This document shows, piece by piece, positions 55,732 to 64,000 of a stretch of 64,000 bases of DNA (position 1 is its first letter; each line of letters opens with the position of its first letter). The stretch is from Xenopus tropicalis (Eukaryota > Chordata > Amphibia > Anura > Pipidae): NCBI RefSeq assembly GCF_000004195.4, contig NC_030686.2, positions 43,836,461 to 43,900,460 on the forward strand. The letters are read 5' to 3'. A model generated the notes under the pieces. It saw nothing but the letters and a program-made list of their open reading frames with translations, was not told the DNA's origin and did no database searches. The position numbers and the translations under genes were made by a program.

Positions 55732-58629
55732 CTGCCAACAGAAAGGTGTGGAGTAGTGTCATTCTCCAAACTGTCATGGTAAAGGTATCGGACCCCTTAT
55801 CATATAAATGATTCCCCTTTTCTCTGTAATAATAAAACAGTACCTGTACTTGATCCCAACTAAGATATAATTACCCCTTATTGGGGGCAGAACAGCCCTA
55901 TTGGGTTTATTTCATGGTTAAATGATTCCCTTTTCTCTGTAATAATAAAACAGTACCTGTACTTGATCCCAACTAAGATATAATTACACTTATTGGGGCA
56001 AAACAGCCCTATTGGGTTTATTTAATGGTTAAATGATTCCCTTTTCTCTGTAATAATAAAACAGTACCTGTACTTGATCCCAACTAAGATATAATTACCC
56101 CTTATTGCGGGCAGAACAGCCCTATTGGGTTTATTTCATGGTTAAATGATTCCCTTTTCTCTGTAATAATAAAACAGTACCTGTACTTGATCCCAACTAA
56201 GATATAATTACCCCTTATTGGGGCAGAACAGCCCTATTGGGTTTATTTAATGGTTAAATGATTCCCTTTTCTCTGTAATAATAAAACAGTACCTGTACTT
56301 GATCCCAACTAAGATATAATTACCCCTTATTGGGGCAGAACAGCCCTATTGGGTTTATTTCATGGTTAAATGATTCCCTTTTCTCTGTAATAATAAAACA
56401 GTACCTGTACTTGATCCCAACTAAGATATAATTACCCCTTATTGCGGGCAGAACAGCCCTATTGGGTTTATTTAATGGTTAAATGATTCCCTTTTCTCTG
56501 TAATAATAAAACAGTACCTGTACTTGATCCCAACTAAGATATAATTACCCCTTATTGCGGGCAGAACAGCCCTATTGGGTTTATTTAATGGTTAAATGAT
56601 TCCCTTTTCTCTGTAATAATAAAACAGTACCTGTACTTGATCCCAACTAAGATATAATTACCCCTTATTGGGGGCAGAACAGCCCTATTGGGTTTATTTA
56701 ATGGTTAAATGATTCCCTTTTCTCTGTAATAATAAAACAGTACCTGTACTTGATCCCAACTAAGATATAATTACCCCTTATTGGGGGCAGAACAGCCCTA
56801 TTGGGTTTATTTAATGGTTAAATGATTCCCTTTTCTCTGTAATAATAATAAAACAGTCCCTGTACTTGATCCTTTACTAGCCTTTCCTTCTCCTTTAGGA
56901 ATTCAGCGTTACTCGCCCGTACCAGTTATTCAGCAGGGGCTAGTTGAGGCATATTCACATATCTTACAGACACAATAATGGATGAAATGAGCGCACTCAC
57001 CTTCACTAGTAAGTGGGGGGAGGGATATGCAGCCACCACAGCGTTTGCAATGTCTACGCTGATCCGGTTGAACTGTTGGATCTGTCGCCTCCACACCTCC
57101 AAGTGGCCTTTCCCACAGCGCTCCACTCGCACTCCTCCTGCCCACTCGCCATCCAGGTAGAATGAGAATGAGGTGTTATCCCTTTGTCTCCTAAAGGGAA
57201 TGATACAGAAAGGGTGATGGGTGAGGAGAAGACAACCCATGCTGTCTCCATTTATTCCACACCGCCCTGGTCATTACTTGGTAGGAGCTTCAGACACCGC
57301 CTTGCTGAACTGGCAGACAAAGTCGGCAAACTCCTTCCACGTCTCTAAGAACCACACGTGGGTTCCTGTGTGCAGCTGGAAGTCCATCAGAACCTGGAAG
57401 TGTATAAGTAGCATTGGAAAGATTGTAAGCTCTACGGGCAGGGACCTCCATCCTCCTGCGTCTTTGACTTTTATCTTATTACAATTGTATCTTTTATTTG
57501 TTTGTGCTTATTGTAATACTTTGTATTTATCTATTTTAATACCCCCTGTTTGTATTAATGTATTCTACTGTACAGCGCTGCGTACATAAGTATCACTTTA
57601 TAAATAAAGATATACATACATACATTGGACAGAGATCAGTGTTAATAAAGCCATCAATTCATGCCTGAAAGAGAAGCCAACACCATAACCCCCTCACCTC
57701 CTCCACTTCCACTCTGGTCAAGGTAGGGAGTGTCTCTGGTGATTCTTTCCGTTTGCCCAGCCTCTTCTTCCCATTGCCTGGAACCTCTCCGCCCAAGGGC
57801 TCCTTCTGCTTTTTCCTGCTTAATTTTTTACCTCCACTAACAAAAACAAACTAAGAATTAACAATCAATCCTGATTTAGGGGACATATCTGGTATCTCTT
57901 CCTAGAACCCACCTAAAATATTTCTCCATCTCCATGATTACCAATGTGGGCACCTTCCAGGACTTACCCGCTGTCACACGGGCCACAAAGTTGTGCAGTG
58001 TCTCTCTGCTGCTGCCACCTAGTGGCTCCTGCCGGGATATACCAGAAAACAGAGAAAATGTTTGGTACAGAGAGGAAAGACTTGAGGAAGACGAGGGGTT
58101 TGAGGCATTAGATAAGCAGAAGGAAAACAAGGGACAGTTAAATAAGACTCCAACCTTCTTCAAGTTCTGCACCATTGTGACAAACTCTTCTCCGGGAAGA
58201 AGGATTAGAACCTCAGCTTCTTCTTGACTAAGACCTTCTTCCTGAGAGAGAGAGGAGGGAATCCAAAGTGTGAGAGTGGCTACTTTAAGTTTAAAGACGC
58301 TTTATTACATTATAGTTCTAAACATAAAAGAGAGAAGGACTGGAAGCACTATGGCGTCTCTCACGGAGATGTATAAATATACCGAGAAGGAATGTTCTGG
58401 GCACAGAAAAATCAGGGTTGTACAGCTGGAGGCCTGTTGGCTGAATGTGGGCCCCCAAGGGATTTTTATGGACCCCACCTCTGCTCAAGGCTATTACAGA
58501 CTTCCTTAATGACACCATTATTATAATATAATCCTACCCTCACACACGCCGTGTAAAATATAATGTAAAAAACTCAAGAAAAGTTGAGATGATATGGCAG
58601 CTCCCACCCAAAAATGTATATATATATAT

Positions 58630-58689
<60 letters not shown>

Positions 58690-59886
58690 GCACATACATA
58701 TGTACCATGAAGGAATGCTTTGGACACACAATGTCTAATACTATACACAGTAAGCAGTCTCGGCCCGTAACACCTGTAAGTACAAACACAATATACAGAT
58801 GACGGTATAGAGAGATGAGGGACTCACATTGCCGTCGGCGCTGGATCTGCTCCAGGTGATGCTTCGGGGAATTGCCTGGGACTGGATCACGCAGGGAGTC
58901 TCCTGGGCCTGCAGAGCGCTCAGCACTTGCCCCCCACATCCATTCTGCAGGATTCCTGGGAACAAACCCAATGACAGGGGTACATAGGGTAACAGGGTGA
59001 CATACAGGCACAGCCCTAGGTACCCCCAGAATGGTGTTACTGCACCCCAACATTATATAATCACACCCAGTGGCCCCCCAAGTGTCCCACCCCTAACCCT
59101 ATAAATAATCTATCTGCCCCCCCCCCCGTACCTGGGTCTATGGGGACATTATATATAATCACACCCCTTACTTAATATGTTAGCCCCCCCAAGTGCCCAC
59201 TGAATGACATTACCCACCCATAGATTCTCCAGAACTAACCCCCCCATACCCCCCAGTCATATTACCCCCCCTAACCCTATAAATAATCTATCTGCCCCCC
59301 CGTACCTGGGTCTATGGGGACATTATATATAATCACACCCCTTACTTAATATGTTAGCCCCCCCAAGTGCCCACTGAATGACATTACCCACCCATAGATT
59401 CTCCAGAACTACCCCCCACCTCCAACCCCCCAGCCATATTACCCTATAAATAATATATCTGCCCCCCCACCTGGGTCTATGGTGACATTATATAATCACA
59501 CCCCTTACTTAATAGCCCCCCCAAGTGCCCACTGAATGACATTACCCACCCATAGATTCTGCAGAACTACCCCACCCCCATACCCCCCAGTCATATTACC
59601 CTATAAATAATATATCTGCCCCCCCCCCCGTACCTGGGTCTATGAGGACAGTGACAGTTTCCTGTCCCTTCTTCCCTTTCTTTGGCTGAGGGCCCCCCCC
59701 AGGGACCCGGGGTTTCCGGAGCTTGGCAGGGGCGGCCCGTCCCCCAATAGTGCGCTGTGGGGGTGCCAATGGCTTGGGGCCCCCCTCTCCCTCACTGTCA
59801 CTGCTCACAAGCAGCACCTCCCTCCGGGACAGGAAAGGGACGGAGGGTAAATCCTCAGAATCGCTCAGCTCGGAACCAGAACTCAT
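55558..59886 (-). CDS. eme1: EME1, MUS81 partner subunit of a structure-specific endonuclease (8 coding exons)
   Basis: Non-catalytic partner of MUS81, which cuts branched DNA at stalled forks and recombination intermediates in the nucleus. Coding exons on the minus strand: 59886-59634, 58955-58828, 58241-58155, 58028-57913, 57836-57698, 57393-57278, 57190-57001, 55731-55558. They join in phase to 400 residues. The acidic N-terminus has a possible SUMO-binding stretch [13 protein letters not shown]. The XPF-like nuclease fold starts at [10 protein letters not shown] and continues through [10 protein letters not shown] and [10 protein letters not shown], then [18 protein letters not shown]. 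The C-terminal helix-hairpin-helix region has [19 protein letters not shown]. Human EME1 is about 570 residues; nearly all the difference is a shorter N-terminal region before the nuclease fold. The donor after exon 3 (AAG|gttgga) is weak. The gene shares a promoter with MRPL27. Confidence 0.95.
55805..56870. repeat. 113-bp tandem array, about 9.4 copies, in EME1 intron 7
   Basis: Same unit as the array at 23870-25590. Variants cttattgcggg occur only here, whereas tttcatgg and tttaatgg units occur in both arrays. Confidence 0.96.
57001..57190 (-). CDS. eme1: EME1 coding exon 7
   Basis: Residues 280-343, [40 protein letters not shown], ending LLVK. Acceptor cctttag, donor AAG|gtgagt. Confidence 0.96.
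57278..57393 (-). CDS. eme1: EME1 coding exon 6
   Basis: Residues 242-280, [20 protein letters not shown] onward. Acceptor cttccag, donor CCAA|gtaatg. Confidence 0.95.
57417..57625 (+). mobile_element. SINE-like element with (ATAC)n tail in EME1 intron 5
   Basis: attgtaagctctacgggcag to ctgtacagcgctgcgtacat, then ttataaataaagatatacat with the tetranucleotide tail. Confidence 0.65.
57698..57836 (-). CDS. eme1: EME1 coding exon 5
   Basis: Residues 195-241, a lysine-rich insert ([16 protein letters not shown]) then TLTRVEVEE. Acceptor tttgttag, donor GAG|gtgagg. Confidence 0.93.
57913..58028 (-). CDS. eme1: EME1 coding exon 4
   Basis: Residues 157-195, [20 protein letters not shown] to [10 protein letters not shown]. 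Acceptor ccggcag, donor AG|gtgggt. Confidence 0.93.
58155..58241 (-). CDS. eme1: EME1 coding exon 3
   Basis: Residues 128-156, [20 protein letters not shown] then VTMVQNLKK. Acceptor ctctcag; donor AAG|gttgga is atypical but keeps phase 0. Confidence 0.85.
58616..58688. repeat. TA/CA microsatellite in EME1 intron 2
   Basis: Alternating TA with an internal (CA) stretch, about 70 bp. It lies beside remnants of the 104-bp element family (near 58350 and 58700). Confidence 0.95.
58828..58955 (-). CDS. eme1: EME1 coding exon 2
   Basis: Residues 85-127 ([38 protein letters not shown]). Acceptor gttcccag, donor AAT|gtgagt. Confidence 0.95.
59055..59640. repeat. ~165-bp C-rich tandem array in EME1 intron 1 carrying donor copies
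   Basis: Units of 163-174 bp each include cctgggtctatg, the complement of the EME1 exon 1 end. On the minus strand, donor dinucleotides lie at 59633-59632 (genuine), 59470-59469, 59305-59304 and 59131-59130. Confidence 0.9.
59634..59886 (-). CDS. eme1: EME1 coding exon 1
   Basis: Residues 1-84. ATG at 59886-59884; acidic/serine-rich start, then Pro/Lys-rich linker and ETVTVLIDP. Donor CCCAG|gtacgg, copied three times in intron 1. Confidence 0.94.
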
Positions 59887-59972
59887 ATCGGAACACTGAA
59901 TGGAGCAGAACCGCCTTCAAACTTGGCGGGAGCGGTGCATGCCGGGAGCGGAAGTGACGCACAAGGTCAACA
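59887..59972. promoter_or_regulatory. Shared bidirectional EME1/MRPL27 promoter
   Basis: Only 86 bp separate the two divergent ATGs. The interval holds TTGGCGGGA (59923-59931, E2F-like), a stretch around 59932-59945 that in reverse reads CCCGGCATGCACCGC (similar to ZNF143/Staf sites), and CGGAAGTGACGC (59949-59960, overlapping ETS and CRE-like motifs). There is no TATA box. The E2F-like site suits a replication-repair gene and the ETS site suits a mitochondrial ribosomal gene. Confidence 0.75.
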
Positions 59973-60012
59973 ATGGCGCTGTCCCTGTGCCGGTGTGTGT
60001 CCCGGGGGCTCG
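59973..60012 (+). CDS. mrpl27: MRPL27 coding exon 1
   Basis: Residues 1-13, start of the transit peptide. Donor CTCG|gtgagt, phase 1. Confidence 0.93.
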
Positions 60013-62652
60013 GTGAGTTATGGGAGCCCTGCTCTCTCCCTCCCACAATCCCACTCTGTACCGGGGGGCAGCGCTGTGTGCTTGGGAGCAGGGGGGGGGG
60101 GGGGGTCACTGGGTGGCTGTATCGCAATGGAGCGGCTAGAGGGTATGGGGGGTGGGGTTGGCCACAGGTGTCTGTCTCGGAGCCCCGGGCCCCCCATATA
60201 ATACTAAACTGTGCGCTTGGGTTTTATAAAGGTTTATCTGTATTATTTGCCGTGTGAGGTTAGAATTGGCCACTAGGGGGACCCTGTGAGATCAGGATTG
60301 GTCACTGACTGGAGGGACCCTGTGAGATCAGGATTGGTCACTGGAGGGACCCTGTGAGATCAGGATTGGTCACTGGAGGGGCCCTGTGAGATTAGGATTG
60401 GTCACTGACTGGAGGGGCCCTGTGAGATTAGGATTGGTCACTGACTGGAGGGGCCCTGTGAGATTAGGATTGGTCACTGACTGGAGGGGCCCTGTGAGAT
60501 TAGGATTGGTCACTGACTGGAGGGGCCCTGTGAGATTAGGATTGGTCACTGACTGGAGGGGCCCTGTGAGATTAGGATTGGTCACTGACTGGAGGGGCCC
60601 TGTGAGATTAGGATTGGTCACTGACTGGAGGGGCCCTGTGAGATTAGGATTGGTCACTAACTGGAGGGACCCTGTGAGATTAGGATTGGTCACTGACTGG
60701 AGGGGCCCTGTGAGATGAGGATTGGTCACTGACTGGAGGGGCCCTGTGAGATTAGGATTGGTCACTGACTGGAGGGGCCCTGTGAGATCAGGATTGGTCA
60801 CTGGAGGGACCCTGAGAGATCAGGATTGGTCACTGGAGGGGCCCTGTGAGATTAGGATTGGTCACTGACTGGAGGGACCCTGTGAGATCAGGATTGGTCA
60901 CTGACTGGAGGGACCCTGTGAGATGAGGATTGGTCACTGACTGGAGGGACCCTGTGAGATGAGGATTGGTCACTGACTGGAGGGACCCTGTGAGATGAGG
61001 ATTGGTCACTGACTGGAAGGACCCTGTGAGATCAGGATTGGTCACTGACTGGAGGGGCCCTTTAAGATTAGTATTGGTCATTTAAGGGACCATGTAGATT
61101 AGCAATGGTGGGGGACCAGGGGGCCCTGTAAAATTAGGATTGGTCACTAGAGGGACCCTATGAGATATTAGTCTTATTGTACTTGTGGTATTAGGATTGG
61201 AGAGACATTTGTACCCTTTGAAATGAGTATTGGGGGGCACTTGGGATTCTGTAGCAATGGGAGGGTTGTTAGGATTGAGAGACACAGGGGCCCATTGATA
61301 TAAGTATTATAGGGACTCCGGGGACTGGGGTGTTAGATTAGTAGGGGGTCTTGTGAGATTAGGATTGAATTGGCACTGGGTAACATTAGCATTGGAGAGA
61401 TATAGGGAACCAGGAGATATTGGGGGACACTGGGGACCCATTGAGATTAGCATTGTAGGGGCATTGGGCCTAACGGACAAGGTTATGCTGTGATTAACAT
61501 GCAAGGAGATTGCCCTGGTAGTCCAGTCCAAGTCATCAGTGCAGTACCATAGAGGGCTCGTAACTAATTAGTGCCTTATGTTTGGAAGGCCCTGCCAGTG
61601 TTGGCTCTATATCGCCCCCTATAGGCATTTACCAGTCACATGGTACAGCAGCCTTATCATTGGAAAGCTCAACACTTACTCCCATACCTATCTTTCAAAA
61701 TGGTTACGCTGGTGGGTGCAAGTGTCTGACTGATTATTTTTCCCCCCCACTCCTTAGTGGCTCCGCCCCCCGTGGCCTTGCTCCTGGTGAGAGACGCATC
61801 CAAGAAAGCCGGGGGCAGCTCCAAGAACAAAGGGGGGAATAGCCCTGGCAGGAGATACGGCTATAAGAAACTAGACGGTAAGCCACCCCCCTGCATGGTG
61901 TTGGGCAATCCCTTCCCAACCTACACACTGTTGTGTCACTCTTTCCACAAAATCATAAACTGATACGGAGGAGGATGGAAAATGCAGACTGCAGTGGAAA
62001 ATAAGACGCCATGTGCAAGCCAACAAGATATAAACACACACCTGTAATTAGCAGTACAAAGATCAGATGGCAGCACGTAATCCTCTCTGCCACCCACCTG
62101 TTTAACCCATTCCTGCTACGGCCGCTCCTTGTTTGTATTGATGTTGTGCCTTTGCTTTATTTGCAGGAGACTTTGTCCATGCTGGGAACATCTTAGCCAC
62201 TCAGCGCGTAATGCGCTGGCACCCGGGGTCCCAGGTCAGTCTTACAACTCTCATAGGGTGGGATTGAACGGGTACCAGATACTTAAACCCCTAATGATTG
62301 GTTGCTAGGGGGTTACCGTCCGGGGCAAATGTGCCCCTTTATAGGGGATGAAGTAAGACAAGGGTAGCAAAAGGGGCTTATTGCTTGCACAGCTCTGCAT
62401 AGGGCAATCCCATAACCTATCTATGGCTGCCATTGTATATTACAGGTAGGAATCGGCCGCAATAAGACCCTGTTTGCACTGGAAGACGGAATAGTCCGTT
62501 ACACCAAGGAAGTATACGTCCCGCCCCCACGCAGCGAGGAGAGCCGCGATGTCATATGCCAGCTCCCGGCGGGCGCCATCATATACAAAACATTTGTCAA
62601 TGTCATTCCAGCGCCGCAAGAGAACCGCTTCAAACTTGTAGGGATGATGTGA
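59973..62652 (+). CDS. mrpl27: MRPL27, mitochondrial large ribosomal subunit protein bL27m (4 coding exons)
   Basis: bL27 family protein of the mitochondrial 39S subunit; bacterial bL27 reaches toward the peptidyl-transferase centre. Coding exons 59973-60012, 61758-61877, 62167-62234 and 62446-62652 join in phase to 144 residues (human 148). A basic transit-like N-terminus ([18 protein letters not shown]) precedes the conserved core: [60 protein letters not shown] and KEVYVPPP. The C-terminal part ([18 protein letters not shown]) resembles the metazoan mitochondrial extension. The start codon is the only ATG near the shared promoter, 86 bp from the EME1 start. Intron 1 contains a 36-bp minisatellite. 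Confidence 0.97.
60270..61085. repeat. 36-bp minisatellite, about 22 copies, in MRPL27 intron 1
   Basis: Units gagattaggattggtcactg plus actggaggggccctgt, with some shorter units lacking actg. The rest of intron 1 (to 61757) shows decaying versions of the same words. Confidence 0.95.
61758..61877 (+). CDS. mrpl27: MRPL27 coding exon 2
   Basis: Residues 14-53 with [20 protein letters not shown]. Acceptor ctccttag, donor GACG|gtaagc. Confidence 0.97.
62167..62234 (+). CDS. mrpl27: MRPL27 coding exon 3
   Basis: Residues 54-76, [20 protein letters not shown] then GSQ. Acceptor atttgcag, donor CAG|gtcagt. Confidence 0.97.
62446..62652 (+). CDS. mrpl27: MRPL27 coding exon 4 and stop
   Basis: Residues 77-144, from [20 protein letters not shown] to FKLVGMM, then TGA. 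Acceptor tattacag. Confidence 0.97.
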   Translation, partial: VGIGRNKTLFALEDGIVRYTKEVYVPPPRSEESRDVICQLPAGAIIYKTFVNVIPAPQENRFKLVGMM

Positions 62653-62684
62653 GAGCCAATCGTGTTGTTTTTGTACATATCTTT

Positions 62685-62690
62685 ATTAAA
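62685..62690 (+). terminator. MRPL27 poly(A) signal
   Basis: ATTAAA 33 bases after the stop codon, giving a very short 3' UTR. Confidence 0.6.
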
Positions 62691-62833
62691 TTAACATGCT
62701 TCTTTGCACGTCTAATTACTCCTGATGTTTTACAACAAGGGGATGTTAAAGCAGGTTTTGAACTACTACTCCAACCATGTCTTAGAGTTTCTGGGGGGGC
62801 TGCTGGGAAATGTAGTTAAGCAATGAACAGAGT

Positions 62834-62839
62834 TTTATT
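62834..62839 (-). terminator. Candidate poly(A) signal for the PY-motif gene
   Basis: AATAAA on the minus strand, 433 bases after the stop of the candidate exon and about 140 bases from the convergent MRPL27 end. Confidence 0.35.
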
Positions 62840-63271
62840 TCATAATACATATTAGATCATTGTTCACATGCAATGTATCTAACATATATGTATGTAACAT
62901 GTTATGCAGATTTCCCTAGCATGGTAGCAGCATCAAATCGAAAATGTTTCCTTTCATTTCTCCAGCATACCAAACTGCTGATTGGCTGCCTGTGTACCTG
63001 CATAACGCCCCCCCCTCACTTATATGACACAGTATAACACAATGATGCCCTGCACCACAGGTTCTCCATACTTCCCCACAGGCGCAAGAGTTCAGTTAAG
63101 ATCAGGGGTCAGCCTGCTCTGCAATCGGCTACTCTTCCTGGCTGTACTCACACTGGAGCAGCAACTCTGGTGTCTCCCTAGAGCTCCATCTTGTCCACTG
63201 GGAATCTAGGGGTCAAGGCTGACTGCGCGGCCCTCCTATAAGTCATCCATGTTTTCTCCTGAGCATGTTCT

Positions 63272-63391
63272 CTACACATCAAGCTGAGAAGGGCTAGCTG
63301 GCAGCATAGGTGGAGGCTGATGAATTCTCCCAGATGCATCTATGTAGCAGGGAGGTGGCATCAATGTTGCTTGCTCGTAACTTGGAGGAGA
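63272..63391 (-). CDS. Probable last coding exon of a proline-rich PY-motif protein
   Basis: After a strong polypyrimidine acceptor (ctttctctttcag, 63404-63392) the minus strand stays open for 39 codons to TAG at 63274-63272. The peptide begins SPPSYEQATLMPPPCYIDAS and ends MLPASPSQLDV. PPSY is a PPxY motif, the WW-domain ligand found in cytoplasmic tails of small membrane proteins such as the VOPP1/WBP1/TMEM92 group. An AATAAA on the same strand at 62839-62834 would suit its 3' end. No other exon of it is visible before the window ends. In human the neighbours on this side are XYLT2 and TMEM92; this peptide does not look like XYLT2. Confidence 0.5.
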   Translation of the reverse strand, partial: SPPSYEQATLMPPPCYIDASGRIHQPPPMLPASPSQLDV

Positions 63392-64000
63392 CTGAAAGAG
63401 AAAGCACAAGCACAGTTAAAGGGGAAGTTAGACAGTAGGATTCTAAGTACTTCAACTTCTTGTTCCACTGCCCTCTACCTTGAAAGGTAATTTATCTTGT
63501 TGCTAGGGTCTCACTTATCATAACAACCAGGCACTGGTTAGAATGAGAGTGAAGGATAAACAAGAGAAAGGGATAAATGATTTAAAGGGGTTGAAGGAGC
63601 AGTGATTCTCCTTCAGGGTAGTATGGCGGTACTGTCATGTATGAATTTGGGCCTGGGGGGGTGGGAGGGAGTATAACTAGAGAACCCCCTATGGGTATTT
63701 GCACAGGGAGGCAGAATTGGATTACTCTAGGGAATGTTCAGGTGGTGGCTTGGGGCCCATAGTTTCGTGCATGATGAGGCAGGCCAACTTCACATTAGGG
63801 GATTCATGCTGACAGTGCAGCTCAGGGCCAAAAGCACTATAAATCTACCCCTACGTGGGGTGATCCAAAGTGTTCTGTTACCTAAGCAACTTCCTGCCCA
63901 AAACAAATGGGGGGGCAATTCAGAGAGTGCTTTGTCTCTAGCCTGCCAAGCTGTGCCATTGCCCATGGAACGGGGGGGGGGGGAGGCTTATATGTCCCTA
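63392..64000. other. Unannotated right end
   Basis: Presumably an intron of the PY-motif gene. A T2-like terminus TTAAAGGGGAA is at 63417, with the family word gttgctagggtctc near 63500. No further exon recognised. Confidence 0.4.

Noticed and set aside
60370..60801. 143-codon frame with repeating [12 protein letters not shown]
   Set aside because: It is the 36-bp minisatellite in MRPL27 intron 1.
62700..64000. XYLT2, expected from human gene order
   Set aside because: No glycosyltransferase-like exon is readable on either strand here; only the PY-motif exon stands out.

Overview
This is vertebrate nuclear DNA, almost certainly from a clawed frog (Xenopus, X. tropicalis-like). The genes have many short exons with GT/AG borders. 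The dispersed repeats look Xenopus-like: T2-type MITEs with TTAAAGG ends, hAT-like MITEs with 8-bp target duplications, and a V-SINE-like element. The gene order matches human 17q21.33 read in reverse: ACSF2 with CHAD nested in an intron, then LRRC59, EME1 and MRPL27. Species cannot be fixed by reading alone.

Layout. 1-5,020: intergenic DNA with dispersed repeats. 5,020-38,042: ACSF2 on the minus strand, 16 coding exons (599 aa), a mitochondrial acyl-CoA synthetase. Its 15.2-kb intron 10 holds the complete CHAD gene on the plus strand (12,458-16,471, 3 coding exons, 360 aa). 38,043-49,590: repeat-rich interval between the divergent ACSF2 and LRRC59 promoters. 49,590-54,640: LRRC59, plus strand, 7 coding exons, 308 aa. 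55,558-59,886: EME1, minus strand, 8 coding exons, 400 aa. 59,973-62,652: MRPL27, plus strand, 4 coding exons, 144 aa, whose ATG is only 86 bp from that of EME1 across a shared promoter. 63,272-63,391: a probable last coding exon, minus strand, of an unidentified proline-rich PY-motif protein.

All five main genes were joined exon by exon; every junction is in phase and the products have the expected family motifs. They do not form one pathway: ACSF2 (mitochondrial fatty-acid activation), CHAD (cartilage matrix), LRRC59 (ER/nuclear-envelope membrane), EME1 (MUS81 partner in DNA repair), MRPL27 (mitochondrial ribosome).

The striking property of the window is tandem repetition. Seventeen arrays with unit lengths from about 12 to 170 bp add up to roughly 21 kb, a third of the window. 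They lie in introns of ACSF2, CHAD, LRRC59, EME1 and MRPL27, and beside the ACSF2 and CHAD promoters. CHAD is the extreme case: arrays lie upstream, inside intron 1 and directly downstream of its stop codon. Most long open frames in the window are artefacts of arrays with unit lengths divisible by three. I see no CRISPR, prokaryotic system or functional RNA gene.
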